Positions 1 through 6,964 of a DNA stretch of 64,000 nucleotides are shown one piece after another. The notes under the pieces were generated by a model, which was given only the letters and a program-made list of their open reading frames with translations, was not told where the DNA came from and searched no databases. A program made the translations under genes and the position numbers. Position 1 is the stretch's first letter; every line of letters begins with the position of its first letter. Source of the DNA: Bradyrhizobium iriomotense (GTDB lineage: Bacteria; Pseudomonadota; Alphaproteobacteria; Rhizobiales; Xanthobacteraceae); contig NZ_JAFCLP010000004.1 in assembly GCF_018129405.1 (NCBI RefSeq), positions 124,001-188,000 on the forward strand. The letters run 5' to 3'.

Positions 1-2
1 TT

Positions 3-668
3 GCAGGCTCGCTCAAGCCCGGCGACCGCCTGATCTCCGAACGCGAGCTGGCAACCCTGCTCGGCGTCAGCCGGCCGATCGTCCGCGAAGCACTGCGCGC
101 CCTCACCGTGCTCGGCATCGTCGAGATCCGCGACCGCATCGGCACCGTGGTGACGCGGCCAGACGTCTCCGTGCTGAACGACTTCTTCACCTTCGCGCTG
201 GCCCAGCAGGCCGACATGCTCGACGACGTCATGCAGGCGCGCGTCGCGATCGAATGCCAGGCGATCCGGCTCGCCTGCGAGCGCGCCAACATCGCCGATT
301 TCGAGCGCCTGCAGCGCGCCCTCGCGAAGATCGGGGAGACGATCGACGAGGCCGATGCCGGCGGTATGGCCGATTTCGAATTCCACCGCGCCATCGTCGT
401 GGCCTCGCATTCGGAGACGCTGACGGTCCTGCACAGCTCGATGGCGGGCCTGCTGACGCATTCGCATCGCAGCCGCCGCGAGCTGGTGCAGGCCTTCCCG
501 TCGATGAAGACCTATCTGATCGAAGACCACCGCCGCATCTTCGAAGCCGTCATCGCGCGCGATCCGGAGCGCGCGGATGCGACGCTACGCAAGCATTTTG
601 CCATTGGCGACGAATACCGCAGGCGCGCTGTCGTCGGCGACGTCGACAAGACCAGCGCTTCAGGCTGA
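3..668 (+). CDS. FadR/GntR-family transcriptional regulator (5' end outside window)
   Basis: The reading frame is open from the first bases, so the start lies upstream. The visible N-terminus is the second half of a GntR winged helix (recognition stretch SERELATLLGVSRPIVREAL), followed from about residue 55 by an all-helical FCD ligand domain with the metal-site pattern D..FH (FEFHRAIV) and later histidines. FCD regulators usually bind small carboxylates or sugar acids and repress an adjacent catabolic operon. The gene ends 43 bases before a dehydrogenase/ABC transporter operon in the same direction, so it is the obvious local regulator. Ligand unknown. Confidence 0.9.
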   Translation, partial: AGSLKPGDRLISERELATLLGVSRPIVREALRALTVLGIVEIRDRIGTVVTRPDVSVLNDFFTFALAQQADMLDDVMQARVAIECQAIRLACERANIADFERLQRALAKIGETIDEADAGGMADFEFHRAIVVASHSETLTVLHSSMAGLLTHSHRSRRELVQAFPSMKTYLIEDHRRIFEAVIARDPERADATLRKHFAIGDEYRRRAVVGDVDKTSASG

Positions 669-711
669 TCGCTGACCAACCAAGAAACTAACCAAGAAAC
701 GGATCGATAAC

Positions 712-1611
712 ATGGGACGGAACGACAAGGGCAATGTCGGCTTCATCGGCATCGGCACGATGGGCCGGGAAATGGTGCGCAACCTGCTCATCGCCGGGCA
801 CACGGTGCGCGTCTTCGATCTCAACGAGACCGCACTGGCCGACAGCGTCAAGGAAGGCGCGACGCGCGCCAAGAGCCCCGCCGATGCAGCTGAAAGCGCC
901 GACATCGTCATCACCATGCTGCCCGACACGCCCCATGTCGAGGCGACCGTTTACGGCGAGCACGGCCTCCTGAAGTCACCACCGCCAGGCAAGCTCATCG
1001 TCGACATGAGCACGATCTCGCCGGTCGCGGTCCGCCGCATCCATGCCGACCTGCAAAAGACTGGCGTCAGCTTCATCGACGCGCCGGTCTCGGGCGGGCC
1101 GGTGGGCGCCAAGAACGCCGCACTCTCGATCATGGCCGGCGGCGATGCGGCCGCGTTCGCCGAAGCCGAGCCGTTCTTCCGTGCGATGGGCACCACCATC
1201 ACCCATGTCGGCGCGTCCGGCGCCGGTCAGACGGTCAAGCTCTGCAATCAGCTGATCTGCGGCATCAACATTCAGGCGATCTGCGAGGCGCTGGCGCTCG
1301 GACGCGCTTCGGGCCTCGATCTCAATCTGCTGCGCCGGGTGCTGCTCGGCGGCTCCGCCGCCTCCTGGATGCTCGACAAGCTCGGCCCCGCGATGATCGC
1401 GGGCGACGTATCCGCCGGCTTCCGGATCGATCTGCAGCTCAAGGACCTCCGCCTGGTGCAAGAGCACGCACAGGCACTCAACGTACCCCTGCCCGGCACC
1501 GCGCTGGTCACCAGCCAATACGTCGATGCACGCGCGCATGGCGAAGGCAGCAACGGCAACCAGGCGCTGTTCCGCGTCTATGACCGCATGACCAACCAGA
1601 CCACCGGCTGA
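712..1611 (+). CDS. NAD(P)-dependent beta-hydroxyacid dehydrogenase (HIBADH family)
   Basis: A 299-residue protein with an N-terminal Rossmann fold (GFIGIGTMG, residues about 6-14), the substrate-binding signature DAPVSGGPVGA near residue 123, and the catalytic lysine in GAGQTVKLCNQ (Lys176). Family members oxidise or reduce 3-hydroxyacids such as 3-hydroxyisobutyrate, tartronate semialdehyde or L-threonate; sequence alone does not pick one. It is the first enzyme after the GntR regulator and sits 10 bases ahead of the permease gene, so it probably acts on the imported compound or an early product of it. Confidence 0.88.
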   Translation: MGRNDKGNVGFIGIGTMGREMVRNLLIAGHTVRVFDLNETALADSVKEGATRAKSPADAAESADIVITMLPDTPHVEATVYGEHGLLKSPPPGKLIVDMSTISPVAVRRIHADLQKTGVSFIDAPVSGGPVGAKNAALSIMAGGDAAAFAEAEPFFRAMGTTITHVGASGAGQTVKLCNQLICGINIQAICEALALGRASGLDLNLLRRVLLGGSAASWMLDKLGPAMIAGDVSAGFRIDLQLKDLRLVQEHAQALNVPLPGTALVTSQYVDARAHGEGSNGNQALFRVYDRMTNQTTG

Positions 1612-1621
1612 AGCAACGGCG

Positions 1622-2305
1622 ATGAGCCTGCAACTCGACTTTCCCGCAGTGCTGGAGCGTTGGCCGAGTTTTCTCGCCGGCGCCGTCCTCACGCTGGAGC
1701 TGGCCGCCTTCGCGACGGTGCTCGGCGCCCTGCTCGGCACGCTCGCGGCGGTCGGGCGCGGCACGCACAACGCACTGATATCAGGCGCCTGCAAGGCCTA
1801 TGTCGAGACCATCCGTAACACGCCGCTGCTGGTGCAGATCTTCCTGGTCTATTTCGGCCTCGCCAGCCTGGGGCTGAAATTCTCCGCCTTCGCGGTCGCC
1901 GTGGCCGCGCTGACGATCAATGTCGGCGCCTACACTGCCGAGATCATGCGCGCCGGCTTCGAGGCGATCCCGCGCGGACAGATCGAGGCGGCCGAAGGGC
2001 TGGCGCTGTCGCGCCTGCAGATCTACTGGCACATCATCCTGCTGCCGGCGGTCGAGAAGGTCTATCCTGCGCTGACCAGCCAGTTCGTGCTCCTGATGCT
2101 GGCCTCCTCGGTCTGCTCGCAGATCTCGGCCGAGGAGCTCACCGCGGTCGCCAATTACATCCAGTCGGACACCTATCGCGCGTTCGAGACCTACATCATC
2201 GTCGCCGTGCTCTACGTCATCCTGTCGCTGGTGATGCGTGCGGGCTTCTGGGGCCTCGGCCTCGTGCTGTTTCCGCGCCGGCGCCGGCTCGGCACACCGC
2301 TGTGA
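1622..2305 (+). CDS. Polar amino acid-type ABC transporter permease 1
   Basis: A 227-residue integral membrane protein of the HisM/GlnP type. It carries the permease EAA loop (AAEGLALSRLQIYWHIILLPA, read in two parts around residues 122-142) that docks on the ATPase, and the upstream YVETIRNTPLLVQIF element typical of amino acid permeases. It lies between the dehydrogenase gene and a second permease whose ATG follows this stop codon after one base, so both subunits are presumably co-translated as a heterodimer. Confidence 0.92.
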   Translation: MSLQLDFPAVLERWPSFLAGAVLTLELAAFATVLGALLGTLAAVGRGTHNALISGACKAYVETIRNTPLLVQIFLVYFGLASLGLKFSAFAVAVAALTINVGAYTAEIMRAGFEAIPRGQIEAAEGLALSRLQIYWHIILLPAVEKVYPALTSQFVLLMLASSVCSQISAEELTAVANYIQSDTYRAFETYIIVAVLYVILSLVMRAGFWGLGLVLFPRRRRLGTPL

Positions 2306-2306
2306 G

Positions 2307-2981
2307 ATGAGCATGGGCGGACATCTCAACGTCAACCATCTGATGTTCCTCGGCCAGGGCGCGCTGTGGACCATTGGCCTGTCGGTGATCGCGCTGATCG
2401 GCGGCGGCATCGTCGGCTTCGTGATCGCCCTGGCGCGGATCTCGCCGCTCAAATCGGTGCGGCTCGCCAGCGCCGTCTATGTTCAGCTCGTCCAGGGCAC
2501 GCCGCTGCTCGTCATCCTGTTCCTGGGATATTTCGGCCTCGCCGCGATCGGGCTCAAGGTCTCGCCGCTTGTGGCCGCAAGCGCCTCGCTGACGCTCTAC
2601 GTCGCCGCCTATCTCGGCGAGATCTGGCGCGGCTGCATCCAGTCCGTGCCGAAGCCGCAATGGGAGGCCGCCGAAGGTCTCGCGCTGACGCGGACCCAGC
2701 GCATGATCAAGGTGATCCTGCCGCAGGCGATCCGCATCGCGACGCCGCCGACCGTCGGCTTCATGGTGCAGATCATCAAGAACACCTCGCTCGCCTCGGT
2801 GGTCGGTTTCGTCGAGCTGATGCGCTCAGGCCAGATCGTCAACAACTCGCTGTTCGAGCCGTTCGCCATCTACGCCATCATCGCCGTCACCTATTTCGCC
2901 ATGTGCTATCCGCTGTCGCTGTTCAGCCAGAGGCTGGAGCGGCGGATGGGGCGCGGCAGATCCAACCTCGCACCGGCTTGA
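2307..2981 (+). CDS. Polar amino acid-type ABC transporter permease 2
   Basis: A 224-residue paralogue of the preceding permease, with the same landmarks ([15 protein letters not shown] and the EAA loop [13 protein letters not shown]). I chose the ATG at 2307, one base after the upstream stop, rather than an in-frame start inside the previous gene, because it gives the usual family length and places the first membrane helix near the N-terminus. Partner of permease 1 in an inner-membrane importer. Confidence 0.92.
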   Translation: MSMGGHLNVNHLMFLGQGALWTIGLSVIALIGGGIVGFVIALARISPLKSVRLASAVYVQLVQGTPLLVILFLGYFGLAAIGLKVSPLVAASASLTLYVAAYLGEIWRGCIQSVPKPQWEAAEGLALTRTQRMIKVILPQAIRIATPPTVGFMVQIIKNTSLASVVGFVELMRSGQIVNNSLFEPFAIYAIIAVTYFAMCYPLSLFSQRLERRMGRGRSNLAPA

Positions 2982-2982
2982 C

Positions 2983-3738
2983 ATGCAGCAGAACACCTCC
3001 TCCGCCCCCATCGTGTCGCTCCGCAACGTGCAGAAGAGCTTCGGCCCGCTCCGTGTGCTCGACGGCGTCTCCTTTGCCGTCGAGCGCGGCGAGGTGCTGG
3101 CGCTGATCGGCCGCTCCGGCTCCGGCAAGAGCACCGCGCTGCGCTGCATCGACCGTTTCGAGAAGGTCGACGGCGGCGAGATCGTCGTCTGCGGCCACCG
3201 CGTCGATCGTCCTGACGTCGACCTGCGCGCGTTGCGCCAGGACGTCGGCATCGTGTTCCAGAGCTACAATTTGTTTCCGCATCTCACGATCGAGCAGAAC
3301 ATCACGCTCGCGCCTTGCGCGGTGAAGGGCATGGCGACGGCCCGGGCGAAGGATCTCGCACGAAAAGTGCTGGCGCAGGTCGGACTGGAGGAGAAGCTGC
3401 ACGCCTATCCCGAGCAGCTCTCCGGCGGCCAGCAGCAGCGCGCCGCGATCGCCCGCTCGCTGGCGATGCAGCCGAAGGTCATGCTGTTCGACGAGGTCAC
3501 CTCCGCGCTCGATCCAGAGCTCACCGCCGAAGTGCTGAAGGTGATCGAGCAACTCGCGGCCGACGGCATGACCATGGTGATGGTCACCCATGAGATGGGT
3601 TTTGCCAAAGGCATCGCCGACCGGATCGTGTTCATGCATCGCGGCAAGGTCCATGAGACCGGACCCGCCTCGATCCTGACGACGCCGACGACGCCCGAAC
3701 TCACGCAATTCGTGGGGACGGGAAACCTAAAATCATAA
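2983..3738 (+). CDS. Polar amino acid-type ABC transporter ATP-binding protein
   Basis: A 251-residue ABC ATPase of the GlnQ/HisP type: Walker [10 protein letters not shown] (residues 43-51), Q-loop in [12 protein letters not shown], signature LSGGQQQR near 146, Walker [13 protein letters not shown], and the switch histidine in [10 protein letters not shown]. Its ATG follows the permease stop after one base. It energises import through the two upstream permeases; the substrate is delivered by the binding protein encoded next. Confidence 0.94.
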   Translation: MQQNTSSAPIVSLRNVQKSFGPLRVLDGVSFAVERGEVLALIGRSGSGKSTALRCIDRFEKVDGGEIVVCGHRVDRPDVDLRALRQDVGIVFQSYNLFPHLTIEQNITLAPCAVKGMATARAKDLARKVLAQVGLEEKLHAYPEQLSGGQQQRAAIARSLAMQPKVMLFDEVTSALDPELTAEVLKVIEQLAADGMTMVMVTHEMGFAKGIADRIVFMHRGKVHETGPASILTTPTTPELTQFVGTGNLKS

Positions 3739-3758
3739 CAGGGAGAGGAGAACCAAGA

Positions 3759-4550
3759 ATGACCAACAAGACATTGCTGGGCACCGCCGCGTTGTGCGGC
3801 CTCATCATGATGGCAGCAACGCCGGCTTCGGCCGATCTGCTCGACGACATCACCCAGGCCAAGAAGATCCGGATCTCGACCGACCTCGCCATCCCGCCCT
3901 CGGGCATGATGGACTCGAGCATGAAGCCGACCGGCTCGGACGTCGAGGTCGCGCAGCTGCTCGCCAAGGATTGGGGGCTCGAGCTCGAGTTCATCCAGAC
4001 CACGGGGGCGACCCGCATCCCCAACGTCCTCACCGGCAAGGCCGACATCATCATCTCGACCCTGTCGGTGACGGCCGAGCGCGCCAAGGTGATCGACTTC
4101 ACCAAGCGCTATGCGACACTGCAATCCGATGTCGGCTGCCTGAAGTCGTCGATGGTCAAGGACTGGCCCGACGTGAAGGAAAAGTCGATCGGCGTCTCGC
4201 GCGGCACCACGCAGGACACCACCCTGTCCAACATGAAGGACAAGGACCTCAAGATCGCCCGCTATGACGACGACGCCACCATGGTGACCGCGGCCGTATC
4301 CGGCCAGGTCGATTGCGTCGGCTCGTCCGCGACCATCATCAACCAGATCGGCGTCAAGAATCCCTCGCGCGTGTTCGAGTCCCGGATCCCTCTGGCGACC
4401 TTCGACCTCGCCATCGGCCTGAAGAAGGGCGAGCCGCGCCTGATGGACAAGCTCAACGCCTGGATCACCGAGAACGTCAAGAACGGCAAGCTCAACGCGA
4501 TCTACAAGAAATTCCACGGCGTCGATCTGCCGGCGGACATGCGTAGCTGA
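3759..4550 (+). CDS. Periplasmic substrate-binding protein of the polar amino acid type (SBP family 3)
   Basis: 263 residues with a cleavable signal peptide (hydrophobic stretch about 6-25, ending ATPASA-D). The mature part has the family 3 layout: KKIRISTDLAIPP at the start, DVEVAQLLAK, and GKADIIISTLSVTAERAKVIDFTKRY in pieces near residues 90-115. Despite the amino-acid-type fold the operon encodes sugar-phosphate enzymes, so the ligand may be an unusual compound. It is separated from the ATPase gene by 20 bases with a GGGAGAGGAG ribosome site, and followed by a strong stem-loop. Confidence 0.9.
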   Translation: MTNKTLLGTAALCGLIMMAATPASADLLDDITQAKKIRISTDLAIPPSGMMDSSMKPTGSDVEVAQLLAKDWGLELEFIQTTGATRIPNVLTGKADIIISTLSVTAERAKVIDFTKRYATLQSDVGCLKSSMVKDWPDVKEKSIGVSRGTTQDTTLSNMKDKDLKIARYDDDATMVTAAVSGQVDCVGSSATIINQIGVKNPSRVFESRIPLATFDLAIGLKKGEPRLMDKLNAWITENVKNGKLNAIYKKFHGVDLPADMRS

Positions 4551-4562
4551 AACCAGAGAGAC

Positions 4563-4591
4563 CCGTGACAGCCGTTTTGCGGCTGTCACGG
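4563..4591 (+). promoter_or_regulatory. Intercistronic stem-loop after the binding-protein gene
   Basis: A perfect 12-bp stem (CCGTGACAGCCG, loop TTTTG, CGGCTGTCACGG) lies 12 bases after the binding-protein stop and 28 bases before the isomerase ATG. No U-tract follows, so it is not a classical intrinsic terminator. Such hairpins after binding-protein genes often protect the upstream mRNA and give the binding protein a higher level than downstream enzymes; that role is inferred here. Confidence 0.7.
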
Positions 4592-4618
4592 TCAATGCCA
4601 AATCAAGAAGGACATCAC

Positions 4619-5065
4619 ATGCGTCTCGTCATCGGATCCGACCACGCCGGCTGGCCGCTCAAGCAGACTGTCATCGACCACATCCGCAAGCTCGGCCACG
4701 ACATCATCGACGTCGGTTCCTATGACGACAAGCCGGTGGACTTCCCCGATATCGCCCGCGCCGTGGCGCAGAAGGTGACGTCTGGTGAAGCCGCACGCGG
4801 CATCATGGTGTGCGGCACCGGCGTCGGCGCCTCGATCGCGGCCAACAAGATGAAGGGCATCCGCGCCGCGGTCTGCCACGACGTGCATTCGGCGCATCAG
4901 AGCGTCGAGCATGATGATGTGAACGTCATGTGCATCGGCGCTCAGATCGTCGGCGCCTGGCTCGCCGTGGACCTCGTCTCGTCCTACCTCTCCGCCGAAT
5001 TCTCCACCGACGAGGATTTCCGCCGCCGCGTCGAGAAGCTGCGCGTCATGGACGAGCAAGGCTGA
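4619..5065 (+). CDS. RpiB/LacA/LacB-family sugar-phosphate isomerase
   Basis: 148 residues beginning MRLVIGSDHAGWPLK, the hallmark N-terminus of RpiB-type aldose-ketose isomerases, with the active-site loop GIMVCGTGVGASIAANK holding the family cysteine (residues about 62-78) and CHDVHSAHQSVEHDDVN. I chose ATG 4619 (preceded by AAGAAGGA) over an upstream in-frame ATG inside the stem-loop region. The family includes ribose-5-P isomerase B and tetrulose-phosphate isomerases of tetritol pathways. Together with the ribokinase gene that follows it suggests the imported compound yields a pentose or tetrose phosphate. Confidence 0.88.
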   Translation: MRLVIGSDHAGWPLKQTVIDHIRKLGHDIIDVGSYDDKPVDFPDIARAVAQKVTSGEAARGIMVCGTGVGASIAANKMKGIRAAVCHDVHSAHQSVEHDDVNVMCIGAQIVGAWLAVDLVSSYLSAEFSTDEDFRRRVEKLRVMDEQG

Positions 5066-5074
5066 CATCCCGCC

Positions 5075-6001
5075 ATGATCCTGGTGTTCGGGTCGCTCAA
5101 CATCGATCTGGTCGCGCAGGTCCCGGTCATTCCCGGCCCCGGCCGGACGGTGCTCGCCCCGTCCTACCAGACGCATTTCGGCGGCAAGGGTGCCAACCAG
5201 GCGGTCGCCGCCGCGCGGATCGCTGGCGCAGGACGGGTCCGGATGGCGGGCCGCGTCGGCCGGGATGGATTTGGCGACAGCGCGATCGAGAACCTCCGGA
5301 CGAACGGCGTCGACACCGCTCTCGTCGTCAGGGCCGACGAGCCCACCGGCTGCGCCTTCATCACGGTCGATCAGGCCGGCGAGAATGCAATCACGGTGGC
5401 CAGCGGCGCCAACATGGCCGCGCGCGCCGCTGACCTGCCAGCCGCGCTTTTCAGGCCCGACACGGTGCTCGTGCTCCAGATGGAGGTGCCGTTCGCAGAG
5501 GCGCTGGAAGCGGCGCGCCGGACGAATTCGGCCTCCGGCACCGTCATCTGGAATCTCGCGCCGGTTCCGGAGAAGATCACGCGTGAGACGGTGACGGAGC
5601 TTCTCGCCGTGACCGACTATCTCCTCGTCAACGAGCACGAGGCGGTCGACGCCGCGACCGCCATCGGCCTCGCTCCATCCGATTACGAAACAGCAAGCGC
5701 GGACCTCGCGAAGGCCGGCGACCTCACTTGCATCGTCACCGCCGGCGCGCAAGGCGCCCTGGCTGTCGCAGCGACCGGAACCCGTTTGCGCGCACCCGCC
5801 CCGCGCATCACGCCGGTCGACACCACCGGGGCCGGCGACACCTTTGCCGGCGCGTTTGCGGCGATGATCCACGAGAAGGTTCCGCTGCAAATCGCCCTCC
5901 AGGTCGGATGCGAAGCGGCGGCCCAGAAGTGCCTCAAGTCGGGCGCGCAGACCGGCATGCCGATGCGTGGCGCGATCGCGGCACTGGCCCAGACGGCCTG
6001 A
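5075..6001 (+). CDS. Ribokinase-like carbohydrate kinase (PfkB family)
   Basis: 308 residues with PfkB landmarks: the N-terminal substrate site FGSLNIDLVAQVP, GGKGANQAVAAAR (residues about 37-49), and the C-terminal signature DTTGAGDTFAGAFA with the catalytic aspartate in GAGD (about residue 250). This architecture phosphorylates ribose or related sugars with ATP. It starts 9 bases after the isomerase stop, so kinase and isomerase are co-expressed as a sugar-entry pair. The next element is a palindromic repeat that probably closes the operon. Confidence 0.88.
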   Translation: MILVFGSLNIDLVAQVPVIPGPGRTVLAPSYQTHFGGKGANQAVAAARIAGAGRVRMAGRVGRDGFGDSAIENLRTNGVDTALVVRADEPTGCAFITVDQAGENAITVASGANMAARAADLPAALFRPDTVLVLQMEVPFAEALEAARRTNSASGTVIWNLAPVPEKITRETVTELLAVTDYLLVNEHEAVDAATAIGLAPSDYETASADLAKAGDLTCIVTAGAQGALAVAATGTRLRAPAPRITPVDTTGAGDTFAGAFAAMIHEKVPLQIALQVGCEAAAQKCLKSGAQTGMPMRGAIAALAQTA

Positions 6002-6016
6002 GCACGGCCTTCCAAT

Positions 6017-6156
6017 GTCGTCCCGGCGAAGGCCGGGACCCATACTCCCGGGAGAAGTTGTGGCACGAGCTGGCAACCACGATTCTTCGCCAAACTTCTC
6101 CCTGTGGTTATGGGTCCCGGCCCCCCGCGCGCAATTGCGCGCTAGGCCGGGACGAC
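6017..6156. repeat. Nested palindromic intergenic repeat, family A copy 1
   Basis: Left arm 6017-6043 and right arm 6110-6156 are inverted copies. The left arm folds on itself (GTCCCGGC-GAAG-GCCGGGAC). The right arm has the same stem, but its loop is enlarged by an insert carrying GCGCGCAATTGCGCGC. An inner inverted pair (GGGAGAAGTT and AACTTCTCCC) lies between the arms. A second member with the same plan occurs at 14193-14314. No coding content. Confidence 0.88.
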
Positions 6157-6232
6157 ACCGGGTGTGCAGCAACTGCATTCGCGCATAGCGCCTGCTCCGG
6201 CTACACTCGTTCGATTCCCGGAGCCGCTGCCC

Positions 6233-6958
6233 TTGGCCTTTCTCTTCGTCCTCACCGTCGGCCTGCTCGCCGGCACCATTTCCGGCATCGTCGGCACCGG
6301 CTCGTCGATCATGCTGATGCCGGTGCTGGTCTATGCCTACGGGCCGAAGGAGGCCGTGCCGATCATGGCGGTGGCCTCCGTGATGGCGAATTTCTCGCGG
6401 ATCCTGGCCTGGTGGCGCGAGGTCGACTGGCGGGCCTGCGCGGCCTATTCGGTGACGGGCATTCCGGCCGCCGCGCTCGGCGCGCGGACGCTGCTGGCGC
6501 TGCCCTCGCACGCCGTGGATCTCGCCATCGGCATCTTCCTGATCGCGATGGTGCCGGTGCGGCACTGGCTGGCGCGGCATGACCTCAAGGCCAATCTCTG
6601 GCATCTCGCCATCGGCGGCGCGGTCATCGGCTATCTCACCGGCATCGTGGTCTCGACCGGCCCGCTCAGCGTGCCGCTGTTCCTGTTCTACGGCCTCTCC
6701 AAGGGCGCCTTCCTCGCCACCGAGGCGGCCTCTTCGCTCGGCCTCTATTTCGCGAAATCCGTGACCTTCGAACGTTTCGGCGCGCTCGCGGGCGATGTGT
6801 TCCTCAAGGGCCTGATCGCGGGGGCCTCGCTGATGTCAGGCGCGTTCATCGCAAAGCGCTTCGTGCTGCACCTCAAGCCGGACGTGTTCCGCCTCTTGAT
6901 GGACGCGATCATGATCGCGGCCGGGCTCTCGATGCTCTGGAACGCGACGCAGCCGTAG
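6233..6958 (+). CDS. TauE/SafE-family membrane exporter
   Basis: A 241-residue protein with several predicted membrane helices and the TauE/SafE repeat start GLLAGTISGIVGTGSSIMLMPVL, repeated in the second half around GLIAGASLMSGAFIAKR. The family exports sulfite, sulfoacetate or other organic anions. I prefer the TTG at 6233 (GGAG about 10 bases upstream), which puts the first helix at the N-terminus; an in-frame GTG at 6164 would start inside the repeat flank. Substrate not assignable; no sulfur genes adjoin. Confidence 0.8.
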   Translation: MAFLFVLTVGLLAGTISGIVGTGSSIMLMPVLVYAYGPKEAVPIMAVASVMANFSRILAWWREVDWRACAAYSVTGIPAAALGARTLLALPSHAVDLAIGIFLIAMVPVRHWLARHDLKANLWHLAIGGAVIGYLTGIVVSTGPLSVPLFLFYGLSKGAFLATEAASSLGLYFAKSVTFERFGALAGDVFLKGLIAGASLMSGAFIAKRFVLHLKPDVFRLLMDAIMIAAGLSMLWNATQP

Positions 6959-6964
6959 GCCTGC

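Noticed and set aside
4563-4591. Intrinsic terminator after the binding-protein gene
   Set aside because: The stem is strong but no run of T follows, and the next two genes appear to belong to the same operon.
6061-6076. Sigma-54-like TGGCACGAGCTGGCA
   Set aside because: The -24 half fits but the -12 half reads GGCA instead of TTGC, and the site is inside a palindromic repeat.
4592-6604. A 670-codon open frame on the minus strand across rpiB and ribokinase
   Set aside because: It is antisense to well-supported genes, has low-complexity Arg/His/Gly composition and matches no family. Long antisense frames are expected at this GC content. The same applies at 12643-14544 (minus), 17873-19846 (plus) and 20656-22332 (plus).
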